A DNA stretch of 64,000 nucleotides from the NCBI RefSeq assembly GCF_021458635.1, contig NZ_JAIRDQ010000003.1, positions 1 through 64,000 of the forward strand, given 5' to 3'. Positions 7,442-16,561 of this stretch are shown here, in pieces. Origin of the DNA: Bradyrhizobium monzae. Lineage in GTDB: Bacteria; Pseudomonadota; Alphaproteobacteria; Rhizobiales; Xanthobacteraceae. Every line of letters begins with the position of its first letter. Positions within the stretch are counted from its first letter, which is position 1. The notes beneath the pieces are model-generated. The model had not been told where the DNA came from and did not search any database. It saw nothing but the letters and a program-made list of their open reading frames with translations. The translations under genes were made by a program, and so were the position numbers.

Positions 7442-8662
7442 ATGTCCGACGTGAGCCAGCCCACAGCCCATCCGCCCGTGACCGACTGGATCAATGACTT
7501 CGACCATACCGATCCGCAATGGACGGACGATCCCTTCCCGATCTGGGAGGAGCTGCGCGCCGCGAGCCCGGTCGTGCATACCGAGCGCTTCCTCGGCTGC
7601 TACATGCCGACGACGTATGAGGCGGTGCGTGAAATCGCCAACGACACCGAGCATTTTTCGTCGCGCCGCATCATCGTCCGCGACGTGCGGCCCGAGGTCG
7701 CCCGAAACGCGGCCCCGCCGATCACCTCCGATCCGCCCGTGCACAAGCCGGCCAAGCAGTTGCTGCTGCCGCCCTTCACGCCGGATGCGATGAAGAAGCT
7801 CGAGCCGCGGATGCGCGCAATCTGCAACGAGCTGATCGACGGGTTCATTGCCGACGGCAAGGTCGATGCCGCGGCGCAATACAGCAAATACATCCCGGTT
7901 CAGGCCATCGCGCACATGCTCGGCATTCCCGAGAGCGACAGCGATCTCTTCATCAACTGGATCCACATGATCCTGGAGCTCGGCATCAAGGACGAGAACA
8001 AGCTGCTCCAGGCCGTGCAGGAGATGAGCGCCTATTTCAGGGCGCATATCGAGGAGCGGAGGTCGAAGCCGACCGACGATCTGATTTCCTACCTGATGAA
8101 TGCCAAGGACAAGGAAGGCCAGCCGCTGGAAGAGTCGCACGTGCTGGGTTCGCTGCGTCTGCTTCTGATCGCCGGCATCGATACCACCTGGAGCGCGATC
8201 GGTTCCTCGCTCTGGCATCTCGCCCGGACGCCGGCCGATCGCGAACGGCTGATCGCCGAGCCGGGCTTGATCCCGATTGCTGTGGAGGAACTGCTGCGCG
8301 CCTATTCGCCGGTGACCATGGCGCGCGAGGTGGTCGAGGAGACCACGATCTCGGGTTGCCCGGTCAAGGCGGGCAACATGGTGCTGCTGTCCTTCCCGGC
8401 CGCCAATCGCGACCCAAAAATGTTTCCGAACGCTGACAAGGTCGTGATCGACCGGCGAGAGAATCGCCATGCCGCCTTCGGCCTCGGCATCCACCGTTGC
8501 GTCGGTTCCAACCTGGCGCGGATGGAGATGCAGGTCGCGCTGGAGGAATGGCTCAACCGAATTCCGGACTTCCGGCTCGACCCGGCAGGCACCGTGACCT
8601 GGTCGCAGGGCACGGTCAGAGGCCCCCGCCAGTTGCCATTTTTGCTCGGAAAGGCGATGTAA
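7442..8662 (+). CDS. Cytochrome P450 (class I, soluble)
   Basis: A 406-residue soluble P450. It has the I-helix motif AGIDTTW (244-250), ExxR at 283-286 and the heme loop FGLGIHRCVG with Cys353 as thiolate ligand. The I-helix has Asp-Thr-Thr, with the Thr expected for oxygen activation. I use the ATG at 7442 (MSDVSQ); an upstream in-frame ATG at 7403 has no good ribosome site. Paired with the upstream 3Fe-4S ferredoxin and a divergent TetR gene, it looks like an inducible xenobiotic- or terpenoid-type monooxygenase. Substrate unknown. It is unrelated in architecture to the fused CYP102A at 30618-33854. Confidence 0.93.
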   Translation: MSDVSQPTAHPPVTDWINDFDHTDPQWTDDPFPIWEELRAASPVVHTERFLGCYMPTTYEAVREIANDTEHFSSRRIIVRDVRPEVARNAAPPITSDPPVHKPAKQLLLPPFTPDAMKKLEPRMRAICNELIDGFIADGKVDAAAQYSKYIPVQAIAHMLGIPESDSDLFINWIHMILELGIKDENKLLQAVQEMSAYFRAHIEERRSKPTDDLISYLMNAKDKEGQPLEESHVLGSLRLLLIAGIDTTWSAIGSSLWHLARTPADRERLIAEPGLIPIAVEELLRAYSPVTMAREVVEETTISGCPVKAGNMVLLSFPAANRDPKMFPNADKVVIDRRENRHAAFGLGIHRCVGSNLARMEMQVALEEWLNRIPDFRLDPAGTVTWSQGTVRGPRQLPFLLGKAM

Positions 8663-8695
8663 ACTCCCAGACAGAGGATTTTTGGGAGGCCGGAC

Positions 8696-10018
8696 GTGAC
8701 AGAACAAGCAATCAAGCCGGCCTCCGACCACATCGACCTCGCCGACGCAGAGCGGCGGATCAAGGCCATCTTTATCGGCTCGATCGGCAACCTCGTCGAG
8801 TGGTACGACTTCTATGCCTATACGGCGTTCGCGCTCTATTTCGCTCCGGCCTTCTTCCCGGGCGGCGATCCCGTCGTCCAGCAATTGAACGTTGCCGTGG
8901 TATTTGCGGCAACGTTCCTGATGCGCCCCCTCGGCGGCTGGCTGTTCGGCTACATCGCCGACCATTTCGGCCGGCGCATCTCGCTGACCCTGTCGGTCGT
9001 CTTCATGTGCTTCGGTTCGCTGATCATCGCGCTGACGCCGACCTATGCGACGATCGGCTTCGCCGCCCCGGTAATCCTGGCGCTGGCCCGCGTGATCGAG
9101 GGTCTGAGCCTTGGCGGCGAATACGGCGCCAGTGCAACCTATTTGAGCGAGGTCGCCGACCCCAAGCATCGCGGTTTCTATTCGAGCTTCCAGTACGTCA
9201 CGCTGATCGGCGGCCAGCTCACCGCGATCATCGTGCTGCTGCTCCTGCAAAAGGTCTTCCTCACGCCCGACGAGCTCAAGGCCTGGGGCTGGCGTATCCC
9301 GTTCGCGATCGGCGCGGCGCTCGCGATCTTTGCCGCGGTGATGCGGCGCAATCTGCAGGAGACTGAAGCCTTCGAGGAAGCCAAGAAGGTGGTGAAGCCG
9401 ACCGGCTCGATCACCAATTTGCTGAAATATCCGCGGGAGCTTTTGCTCGTGGTCGGCCTCACCGCCGGCGGCACCGCAGCGTTCTACACCTTCACCACCT
9501 ATATGCAGACCTTCGTCAAGCTCTCGGTGGGCCTGACAGAAGATCAGACCACTTTCGTGATCTTCGGCACGCTGATCTTCGCGACCATCCTGCAGCCAAT
9601 CTATGGCGCGATCTCCGACAAGATCGGCCGCAAGCCGCTGTTGATCTTTTTCGGCGTCGCCGGCACGCTCGCGACGGTGCCGCTGCTGATGACGCTGAAG
9701 GAGACCAAATCGCCTTTCATGGCCTTCATCCTGATCTGCGCCGCCTGGCTGTTCGTCGCCGGCTACACCTCGATCAATGCGGTGGTGAAGGCAGAGCTGT
9801 TTCCGACCAATGTTCGCGCTCTCGGCGTCGGCCTGCCCTATGCGATCACGGTCTCGATCTTCGGCGGCACGGCACCGGCGATCGCACTCTATTTCAAGAG
9901 CATCGGGCACGAGGCGTGGTTCTACTATTATCTCGCCGGCGTGATCTTCCTGTCGCTGATCATCTATTCCACCATGCGCGACACCAAGCATGCCTCCGCG
10001 ATGCACCGCCACGAGTAA
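8696..10018 (+). CDS. MFS transporter, metabolite:H+ symporter type
   Basis: A 440-residue major-facilitator permease of the metabolite:H+ symporter group (relatives import alpha-ketoglutarate, citrate, proline/betaine or shikimate). Group markers include GNLVEWYDFYAYT in the first helix, RPLGGWLFGYIADHFGRR between helices 2 and 3, and EGLSLGGEYGAS in helix 4. The start is GTG, with GGGAGG at a normal distance. It is 33 nt downstream of the P450 and may be co-transcribed with it, which would suggest import of an organic-acid substrate or product, but that is inference. Confidence 0.92.
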   Translation: MTEQAIKPASDHIDLADAERRIKAIFIGSIGNLVEWYDFYAYTAFALYFAPAFFPGGDPVVQQLNVAVVFAATFLMRPLGGWLFGYIADHFGRRISLTLSVVFMCFGSLIIALTPTYATIGFAAPVILALARVIEGLSLGGEYGASATYLSEVADPKHRGFYSSFQYVTLIGGQLTAIIVLLLLQKVFLTPDELKAWGWRIPFAIGAALAIFAAVMRRNLQETEAFEEAKKVVKPTGSITNLLKYPRELLLVVGLTAGGTAAFYTFTTYMQTFVKLSVGLTEDQTTFVIFGTLIFATILQPIYGAISDKIGRKPLLIFFGVAGTLATVPLLMTLKETKSPFMAFILICAAWLFVAGYTSINAVVKAELFPTNVRALGVGLPYAITVSIFGGTAPAIALYFKSIGHEAWFYYYLAGVIFLSLIIYSTMRDTKHASAMHRHE

Positions 10019-10036
10019 CTCATTTTCGAGTAGATC

Positions 10037-10696
10037 ATGGCCGACGAGACGCCATCCGACAGCAAGCTGACGCGCACCAAGGAGAAATGGGCCCGCGAGG
10101 GCCGCTTTCTCACGGGCAAAGTCACACGGCCAGAGAACCAGCGGCTGCCACCCGGCCAGCATCTGACGAAAGATTGGCCTGTGCTCGATCTCGGGGTCAT
10201 GCCGCCGGTTTCGCGCGAGCGCTGGCGGCTTGACGTCTATGGCGCGATCGAGAATCCCGTGTTCTGGACTTTTGCCGAGTTCGCCGCGCAGAAGCAGGAC
10301 CAGTTCACGTCCGACATTCATTGTGTGACCACCTGGTCGCGTTATGACAATGAGTGGGAAGGGCTCGCGACACGCGAGCTGCTCGCAACCTGCCAACCGC
10401 GCGACGATGCACGCTTCGTGGTGCTGCATTCCCATGACGGGTACACCACCAATCTCGCGCTCGAAGACTTTGCCGCCGAAGACGCGCTGCTCGCCCATAG
10501 CTGGTCGGGCCAGCCACTGTCGGACGAGCATGGCGGCCCGGTGCGGCTCGTGGTGCCGCAGCTCTATTTCTGGAAGAGCGCAAAATGGCTCCAGGCCATC
10601 GAATTCGTTACCGAGGATGCGCCGGGCTTCTGGGAGGTCCGCGGTTATCATAACCGCGGAGATCCCTGGGCCGAGCAGCGCTATTCGGCCGACTAG
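10037..10696 (+). CDS. Small molybdopterin-dependent oxidoreductase (sulfite oxidase/YedY fold)
   Basis: A 219-residue protein with the oxidoreductase molybdopterin-binding domain. The conserved Cys that ligates molybdenum is Cys96 in SDIHCVTTWSR. GGPVRLVVPQLYFWKSAKW later in the chain is typical of the MsrP/YedY-like branch. There is no Tat signal or membrane segment, so it should be cytoplasmic, unlike MsrP. It lies 18 nt after the MFS gene and 25 nt before the hydrolase-OsmC fusion, in one plus-strand row. Substrate unknown. Confidence 0.88.
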   Translation: MADETPSDSKLTRTKEKWAREGRFLTGKVTRPENQRLPPGQHLTKDWPVLDLGVMPPVSRERWRLDVYGAIENPVFWTFAEFAAQKQDQFTSDIHCVTTWSRYDNEWEGLATRELLATCQPRDDARFVVLHSHDGYTTNLALEDFAAEDALLAHSWSGQPLSDEHGGPVRLVVPQLYFWKSAKWLQAIEFVTEDAPGFWEVRGYHNRGDPWAEQRYSAD

Positions 10697-10721
10697 GGTC
10701 ACACAAGAACGGGGAAAGCCC

Positions 10722-11945
10722 ATGCCGACGGAACGCTTTCAATTCACCGGCGAAGGCGGCCATCAGCTCGCAGCCGCGCTGGAGCTGCCTGACGGCGAGC
10801 CCGTAGCTTACGCACTGTTCGCCCACTGCTTCACCTGTGGCAAGGACACGCTGGCCGCCAAGCGCATCTCTGTTGCACTTGCCGCCAGGGGCATCGCGGT
10901 TCTGCGCTTCGACTTCACCGGGCTTGGCTCCAGCGAAGGCGATTTCGCCAATTCGACGTTCTCCTCCAACGTCGCCGATCTCGTGCATGCGGCCGACCAT
11001 CTGCGTGCGACCCGCAAGGCGCCGTCGATCCTGATCGGGCACAGTCTCGGCGGCGCGGCGACCCTGGCGGCCGCCGGAATGATTCCGGAAGCCAAGGCGG
11101 TCGCGACCATCGCGGCGCCGTCCGATCCTGCGCATGTCACCGGTCTCTTTAGAGAGCATCTCGACAACATCCGCGCACAAGGCGAAGTCGAAGTCTCGCT
11201 CGCGGGCCGCCCGTTCCGGATCAAGCGCGAATTCCTCGACGACATTGCCGAACACGAGCTGATGAAGGACGTCACCGGTCTGCATAAGGCGCTGCTGGTG
11301 ATGCAGTCGCCGGTCGACGACACCGTCGGCATCGACAATGCGACCAAGATCTTCGTTTCCGCAAAGCATCCCAAGAGCTTTGTCTCGCTCGACCACGCCG
11401 ATCATCTGCTGACCAAGCCGGCCGATGCACTCTACGCAGCCGATGTGATCGCGGCCTGGGCGAGCCGCTACATCGATGCGGCAAAGCCCGCGAATACCAT
11501 AGGTGTCGCGGAAGAGCCCCGCAGGGTCGTGGTTCAGGAGACCCGCAAGAGCAAGTTCAACCAGATCATCACCGTCGGACCGCATCATCTGGTGGCGGAC
11601 GAGCCGGTGGCGGCCGGCGGCGAGGATGCCGGTCCGGGGCCCTATGATTTCCTTCTCGCCGGTCTCGGCGCCTGTACCTCCATGACCATGCGCCTCTATG
11701 CCGACCGCAAGTCGCTGCCGCTCGACCGCGTCACTGTCACGCTGAAGCATTCCAAGATCTACGCCAAGGACTGCGCGGACTGCGAGACGCGCGACGGCAT
11801 GCTCGACCAGATCGAGCGCGACATCGCGATCGACGGCGCACTGGATGCCGAGCAGCGCAAGAAGCTGATGGAGATCGCTGACAAGTGCCCGGTGCACCGG
11901 ACGCTGACCTCGGAGATCCGCATCGTGACGAAGGCGGTGGATTAA
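10722..11945 (+). CDS. Bifunctional alpha/beta hydrolase - OsmC fusion
   Basis: A 407-residue two-domain protein. Residues 1-255 are an alpha/beta hydrolase with GHSLGG (nucleophile Ser108), Asp199 and His227 as the likely triad. Residues 270-407 are an OsmC/Ohr-type domain with its two redox cysteines, Cys318 (GACTSM) and Cys389 (KCPVHRTL). OsmC domains reduce organic hydroperoxides, so the fusion could hydrolyse an ester and detoxify a peroxide, perhaps on one oxidised lipid. The ATG at 10722 has GGGGAAAG upstream; the frame is open before it but overlaps the oxidoreductase gene. A long palindrome follows the stop. Confidence 0.92.
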   Translation: MPTERFQFTGEGGHQLAAALELPDGEPVAYALFAHCFTCGKDTLAAKRISVALAARGIAVLRFDFTGLGSSEGDFANSTFSSNVADLVHAADHLRATRKAPSILIGHSLGGAATLAAAGMIPEAKAVATIAAPSDPAHVTGLFREHLDNIRAQGEVEVSLAGRPFRIKREFLDDIAEHELMKDVTGLHKALLVMQSPVDDTVGIDNATKIFVSAKHPKSFVSLDHADHLLTKPADALYAADVIAAWASRYIDAAKPANTIGVAEEPRRVVVQETRKSKFNQIITVGPHHLVADEPVAAGGEDAGPGPYDFLLAGLGACTSMTMRLYADRKSLPLDRVTVTLKHSKIYAKDCADCETRDGMLDQIERDIAIDGALDAEQRKKLMEIADKCPVHRTLTSEIRIVTKAVD

Positions 11946-11958
11946 CGCGCTATTGTTT

Positions 11959-12007
11959 GAGCATGATCTTTTCGGAAAACCGCTTCACACGTTTCCGGAT
12001 CATGCTC
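11959..12007. repeat. Dispersed palindromic element
   Basis: GAGCATGATC (11959-11968) and GATCATGCTC (11998-12007) are perfect arms. CGGAAAAC and GTTTCCG pair inside, around a CGCTTCACAC core. It lies between two convergent genes and touches the last stop codon of the MocR-type gene. Its core CCGGATCATGC recurs in the hairpin at 61026-61052. I recognise this sequence type as a common Bradyrhizobium intergenic repeat. It could also act as a bidirectional terminator. Confidence 0.8.
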
Positions 12008-13452
12008 TAGAAGCACGACGCCATCGTTCGCACCGCTGCGCTGATCTCGCTCTCGCGCCAGGCCGCAAAGCCGAGCAAGACGCCATGATCGCGTGGTGTG
12101 CCCAGCGCCAGGCTGGATAGAGCGCGCGTTTCAACACCAGCGTCGACCAGCCGCTTCACCGCCGCCCGATCGGCGCGACCGCGCTTGAGGCGGGCGACAA
12201 GCTGGATGCCGCCCGACGGCACCTCGACCGAGAGCACCTCGCCGAGATGACGCTCCAGTCCCTCGACGAGGTGATCGCGCCGCGCGTGATAGAGCCGGCG
12301 CATCCGGCGCAGATGCGCCAGAAAATGCCCGTCGGCGATGAACTCGGCCAGCGCTTCCTGGATGTGGCTGGAAGCGATCAAGCCGATATGCCGCTGCGCG
12401 ATCTCGAATGTGCTGACCAGCGCCGGCGGCACCACGAGATAGCCAAGTCGGATATCCGACGTCATCGCCTTCGAGAACGTGCCGACATAAAACACCCGGC
12501 CATGGGCATCGAGCCCCTGCAAGGCGGGCACCGGCCGGCTGTCATAATGGAGTTCACCGTCGTAATCGTCCTCGACGATCCAGGTCTTGCCGGGCTTGCT
12601 TGACCTGAGAAACTCGGTACGGCGGGCCAGCGACATCAGCCGTCCGGTCGGGTGCTGGTGCGATGGCGTCATGAAAACGAGTTTGGGCACGGCCATTCCC
12701 GGCATCGCCTGCATGCCCTGCTCATCCAGCCTGATGCCAGCCACGCGCGCGCCAGAGGCACGGAAGGCGGCCGCGGCGCCGGGATAGCCGGGATCCTCAA
12801 CCCAGACGTCGTCGCCCGGGCTAACGAGCGCAGCCGCTATCAAGGTCAGCGCAGCCTGTGCGCTTGGCAGGATCATGATCTGGTCCGCCGTAGCGCGAAC
12901 GCCTCTGCTGGTCGCGAGATAATGCGCCAGCGCCTCGCGCAGGGGTGTGCGGTTGACCGAACCAAGCTCGCGCTTGGCCGCGCGCACGGCGCTGCGGCGC
13001 AGGCAACGCGCCCAGATCTCGTTCGGAAACTCCCTGACATCGCCATGCCCCGGCCGCAACGGCTTTAGAGGCGCCTGATAGGACATCGGCCAGTCCGTGT
13101 GCATGAGTTGCGAAGCCCAAGGCGAGAGCTGCGGCTTGGCGGGGCGAATGCGCGAAGCGACGGCGCCCGCTCCTTCGAGGCGCTCCGCACCGTCCGTCAC
13201 CACAGGACGACGTCCGTGCGACGCCTCGAGATACCCCTCGGCGGCAAGTTGCTCGAACGCGTAGGTGACGGTGTTGCGCGAGACGCCGAGATCGCTCGCG
13301 AGCCGGCGGCTCGATGGCAGGGCGCGGCCTTTGGCGAGGCGGCCGGCCGCAATCAGGCTTCGGAGCTGGCCTGTCAGTTGCGCCACCAGCCCCCCATCGT
13401 CGGCCCGGTTCAGGTCGATCAGGGCGGAGATCATGCTTTCCGAAACTGGCAC
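12007..13452 (-). CDS. MocR/PdxR-type regulator (GntR HTH fused to aminotransferase domain)
   Basis: A 481-residue regulator. An N-terminal GntR winged helix (about residues 20-85, with LPSSRRLASDLGVSRNTVTYAFEQL) is joined to a fold-type I aminotransferase domain. PLP contacts are visible: EDPGYPG, VEDDYDGE, and GTFSKAM with the Schiff-base Lys. I place the start at GTG 13452 because GGAGAGG lies 6 nt upstream of it; a TTG at 13467 and an ATG at 13434 are alternatives. It diverges from the EamA permease, the usual arrangement for MocR proteins that control a neighbouring transporter. The effector may be PLP or an amino compound. Confidence 0.88.
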   Translation of the reverse strand: MPVSESMISALIDLNRADDGGLVAQLTGQLRSLIAAGRLAKGRALPSSRRLASDLGVSRNTVTYAFEQLAAEGYLEASHGRRPVVTDGAERLEGAGAVASRIRPAKPQLSPWASQLMHTDWPMSYQAPLKPLRPGHGDVREFPNEIWARCLRRSAVRAAKRELGSVNRTPLREALAHYLATSRGVRATADQIMILPSAQAALTLIAAALVSPGDDVWVEDPGYPGAAAAFRASGARVAGIRLDEQGMQAMPGMAVPKLVFMTPSHQHPTGRLMSLARRTEFLRSSKPGKTWIVEDDYDGELHYDSRPVPALQGLDAHGRVFYVGTFSKAMTSDIRLGYLVVPPALVSTFEIAQRHIGLIASSHIQEALAEFIADGHFLAHLRRMRRLYHARRDHLVEGLERHLGEVLSVEVPSGGIQLVARLKRGRADRAAVKRLVDAGVETRALSSLALGTPRDHGVLLGFAAWRESEISAAVRTMASCF

Positions 13453-13534
13453 CTTGTTCCTCTCCAATCTGGCCCTTTTTCAGGTACCAGATGAGATGCT
13501 ATCTCGCGGGCCGCACGGCTTCAAGGATTCTGCG

Positions 13535-14452
13535 ATGAACTCTTCCCTCTCCCCCCGCACGGCGATCGGCCTGTTTCTCATCGTGGTGCTGGCCTGGGGC
13601 GTGAACTGGTCGATCACGAAGCAGCTCGTGCAATTCCTCCCGCCCCTCTGGACGTCGGCGATCCGGAGCTGGATCGCGCTCGCCGGCTTGTTCGTGATCC
13701 TCGGACTGAGCAACAATCTAGTGATTCCGGAGCGCCGCGATATTCCAGTGGTCTTGAGCGTGGCGCTGCTGCACATGACGGTGTTCTCGGTCCTGGTTGC
13801 GGCCGGTGTGCGCTTCCTGCCCGCGAGCAAGGCCATCGTGCTCGGCTACACCACGCCGCTCTGGGTCGCGATTGCCGCCCCCTTGCTGGGGAAGGACACA
13901 CTGACCGCGCCAAAGCTCGCCGGCGCCCTGCTCGGACTGGTCGGGTTGGCCGTGATCCTGAACCCGACGTCGATCGATTGGACCAATGCGAACGTCGTGC
14001 TCGGCGCCGGCATGGTGATCCTCGCCGCGATCTCCTGGGCCGCGAACATCATCTATATCCGCGCGCATCGCTGGATCGCGTCCCCGCTCCAGCTGTTGAT
14101 CTGGCAGGTGCTCGTGGCAACCATCGTGCTCACAGGGTCGGCGCTGATCACGGATGGCCTGCCGCACGCGGAATGGTCGTGGAGGCTCGTGCTGCTGTTC
14201 CTGTATTCCGGCCTGATCGGGACAGCGCTTGCCTATTGGGCGATGTCGATGGTCAACAAGAGCATCTCGGCCCTCACCACGGCGCTCGGCACCACCGGGA
14301 CACCGCTCGTCGGCATCGCCAGTGCGGCGATCCTGCTGGGTGAGCCCATCGACATCAGCCTGGCCGTTGCGGCCGGACTGATCGTCGCCGGCATTGGCCT
14401 TGCGACGCTGGGCGACCGGCTGCTGCGCCGTCAGGCCACTGCGAGCGGCTGA
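13535..14452 (+). CDS. EamA/DMT-family permease
   Basis: A 305-residue membrane protein with two EamA repeats and about ten hydrophobic helices (starting IGLFLIVVLAWGVNWSITK). Relatives export amino acids or metabolites. The ATG at 13535 has AAGGAT upstream; an in-frame ATG at 13495 would add 13 unlikely residues. It diverges from the MocR-type regulator across 82 nt and is its probable target. Its last 22 nt overlap the convergent YeeE-type gene. Substrate unknown. Confidence 0.88.
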   Translation: MNSSLSPRTAIGLFLIVVLAWGVNWSITKQLVQFLPPLWTSAIRSWIALAGLFVILGLSNNLVIPERRDIPVVLSVALLHMTVFSVLVAAGVRFLPASKAIVLGYTTPLWVAIAAPLLGKDTLTAPKLAGALLGLVGLAVILNPTSIDWTNANVVLGAGMVILAAISWAANIIYIRAHRWIASPLQLLIWQVLVATIVLTGSALITDGLPHAEWSWRLVLLFLYSGLIGTALAYWAMSMVNKSISALTTALGTTGTPLVGIASAAILLGEPIDISLAVAAGLIVAGIGLATLGDRLLRRQATASG

Positions 14453-15489
14453 ACACGCAAGCCTCCGCGCAGGCCTGCCGTCGTGCCGAGCAGGATGCCG
14501 GCGACCGCAATGAACGAGCCCAGCGCGAGCGTCGAGATGCCGGTGAGCCCCTGCCCGATCGAACAGCCAAACGCCATCACGCCGCCGATCCCCATCAGCG
14601 CGGCGCCACCGGCCGAACGCAGCATGTGGCGTGGCGACGAATAGGCTTCGAGGTGGAAGCGGCCTGTGGCGAGCGCAGTCACCAGACTGCCGGCAAGGAC
14701 GCCGACAACGGTCGCGATGCCGAAGTTCAGCGTCAGGCCGGTCGAGAGCATCGCGTATTGCAGGCTATCGGCGATCGGCGCGATGAAGGTGAGCGATGTC
14801 ACCGGGACAGGATTGAAGTCATCGGCACCGAGATAGCCGGTGACGTACCAGCCACCGGCGACGAGCAGGCCGACGATGACGCCCGCCGCGATCTGGCCCG
14901 GCGAGCGGCGAAACGCCGGATGGGCGAAAGCAAACAGGATCAGCGCGATGACGATCGCGGCTGCGGCCAGCGCGCGCGAAACGGTTTCACCGAGCCCAAG
15001 CGCCGTTAACAGCGTGGGCATCGAATTGGCGGTGAAGGTGGTTTGAGAGGCCTGAACCAGCGCAATGCGCGCCGGTGCGATCAGGCCTTTGAGTGTCATC
15101 TGCGCGGCAATGGCGAGCACGATCACGACGACGAAAGAGCGGAGATTGCCGCGGCCGAGCAGCACCAACGCGCGCGAGCCGCAGCCGTTCGACAGCACCA
15201 TGCCGTAGCCGAACAGCAGACCGCCGAGGAACAGCACCGGCACCGAAAAGGTTGGTTGCAGGTAGATCGACTTGCCGAGATCGATCATGCCCTTGCCGGC
15301 GAGGAACTGGCTTGCGGCGATCGCGACGGCGATCGCCAGCGCGTAGCTGCGCACCAGCCGCCCGTCCCCACCCGCCAGCCATCCGCGCATGCTGCTCGTG
15401 AAGCAGAAGCCACTGAGCAGGCCGACGGCGCCATAGATCAGGCCAATGACGAGGCCGGCGAGGATGACGAGTTGGGCGGGCGATTCCAT
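14431..15489 (-). CDS. YeeE/YedE-family sulfur-compound transporter
   Basis: A 352-residue membrane protein of the YeeE/YedE (TsuA-like, thiosulfate uptake) family. The family's conserved Cys sites along the pore are present: GFCFTSS, SNGCGSR and FGCSIGQGLTG. There are about ten hydrophobic helices. It starts 2 nt after the stop of the MDR oxidoreductase, so it is probably the last gene of the long paa run, although no sulfur step is known in phenylacetate breakdown. No TusA-like partner gene is adjacent. Confidence 0.87.
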   Translation of the reverse strand: MESPAQLVILAGLVIGLIYGAVGLLSGFCFTSSMRGWLAGGDGRLVRSYALAIAVAIAASQFLAGKGMIDLGKSIYLQPTFSVPVLFLGGLLFGYGMVLSNGCGSRALVLLGRGNLRSFVVVIVLAIAAQMTLKGLIAPARIALVQASQTTFTANSMPTLLTALGLGETVSRALAAAAIVIALILFAFAHPAFRRSPGQIAAGVIVGLLVAGGWYVTGYLGADDFNPVPVTSLTFIAPIADSLQYAMLSTGLTLNFGIATVVGVLAGSLVTALATGRFHLEAYSSPRHMLRSAGGAALMGIGGVMAFGCSIGQGLTGISTLALGSFIAVAGILLGTTAGLRGGLRVQPLAVA

Positions 15490-15491
15490 GA

Positions 15492-16496
15492 TTACGGCTT
15501 CAGGATCACGCGATCCCGCGAGGAGCCGGCGACCGCAACGTAAGCTTCTTTCGCGCGCTCGAGCGGGTAGATCGCATTCGCTTTGATCGGGAACGGCTTC
15601 AGCTGGCCGCTCGTAAAGCCGGGCCCGAGATCGCGCAGCACGGCGCCGGTTGCGGCCGACGACAGCCCGAGCGTGTCGATGCCGACATAGGTGTGCTGCC
15701 CCCGGTAGAATTCGAGGATGTTGAACTGCACGATGCGGTCGATCGCGGCGATCAGTATCTGGCGACCACGCAGTGCGAGCGACTTGTGCGCGGCCTGGAA
15801 GTAGGGATCACCGACCGTGTTGAAGACGATGTCGGCGCCCCTGCCGCCGGTCAATTCGCGCACGCGCGTGGCGACATCCGTGGCGGAAGCGTCGATGACC
15901 TCGATCGGCACATTGCTGTGGCCCTCATAGGCTTCCGCCTTGCGCACCACGCCGGCGACGCGCGCGCCCTGCCAGGTCGCGATCTGCACCGCGGCTTGAC
16001 CGACCTTGCCGTTGACGCCGAACACGAGAACCATCTCGCCACTCTTCGGCACGCCCGCGCGGCGAAAGCCTTCCATCGCCGTAACGAAGGGCACGCCGAT
16101 GCCGGCGGCCTCCTCCCAGGATACGCTCTTCGGCTTCTCCACCACCGCGTCGGCTTCGACCACGAGATGGCTCGCGTGCGTGCCGTCGCGGCGGATGCCA
16201 AGATCACCGGAGGAGCCGAACACCTCGTGTCCGATCGTGCCAGTCGGCCCGTCGATCACAACGCCGGCGTAGTCACGCCCTGGCGTACGCGGAAACACGG
16301 CATAGGGCATCAGCCCCGTCGCAGCCTTGACGTCGGACGGATTGACGGCGGCGGCCTTCACCTCGATTAGGAGATCGTTCGGGCCGCGCGTGAGCGTATG
16401 ACGCTCGACGCTGGGCGCAACCGCAGCGGCGTTTTCGGCCTTGGCATTGAGGCGGACGCAACGCGCCTCGACGGTTTTGGGTTCGGCTGGCGACAT
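15492..16496 (-). CDS. Zinc-independent MDR-family NAD(P)H oxidoreductase (quinone-reductase-like)
   Basis: A 334-residue medium-chain dehydrogenase/reductase. It has the GroES-like N-terminal domain (LIEVKAAAVNPSDVKAATG) and a Rossmann domain with VLVFGVNGKVGQAAVQIA. The Cys ligands of zinc alcohol dehydrogenases are absent, as in quinone reductase and enoyl reductase relatives. Two starts are possible: ATG 16496 (MSPAEPK), used here, or ATG 16547, 14 nt after the paaK stop; neither has a strong ribosome site, and the extra 17 residues look non-homologous. Position downstream of paaK suggests, but does not prove, a role with aromatic-CoA metabolites. Confidence 0.8.
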   Translation of the reverse strand: MSPAEPKTVEARCVRLNAKAENAAAVAPSVERHTLTRGPNDLLIEVKAAAVNPSDVKAATGLMPYAVFPRTPGRDYAGVVIDGPTGTIGHEVFGSSGDLGIRRDGTHASHLVVEADAVVEKPKSVSWEEAAGIGVPFVTAMEGFRRAGVPKSGEMVLVFGVNGKVGQAAVQIATWQGARVAGVVRKAEAYEGHSNVPIEVIDASATDVATRVRELTGGRGADIVFNTVGDPYFQAAHKSLALRGRQILIAAIDRIVQFNILEFYRGQHTYVGIDTLGLSSAATGAVLRDLGPGFTSGQLKPFPIKANAIYPLERAKEAYVAVAGSSRDRVILKP

Positions 16497-16561
16497 AAGA
16501 AAGACCCACGATTTCTCGCGGGCCTTGTCGCCTTTGGGGACGATCAAGTCAATCCGTCAAG

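Noticed and set aside
7442..8662. Naming a specific CYP family for the soluble P450
   Set aside because: The motifs show class I architecture only; the family number needs a sequence comparison I cannot run.
7409..10723. Very long minus-strand open frame opposite the P450, MFS and oxidoreductase genes
   Set aside because: It lies antisense to three well-supported genes, is Arg/His/Gln-rich without any domain, and is the usual mirror frame of GC-rich codons.
16497..16547. 17-residue N-terminal extension of the MDR oxidoreductase
   Set aside because: In frame but without a good ribosome site and unlike the family N terminus; kept only as an alternative start.
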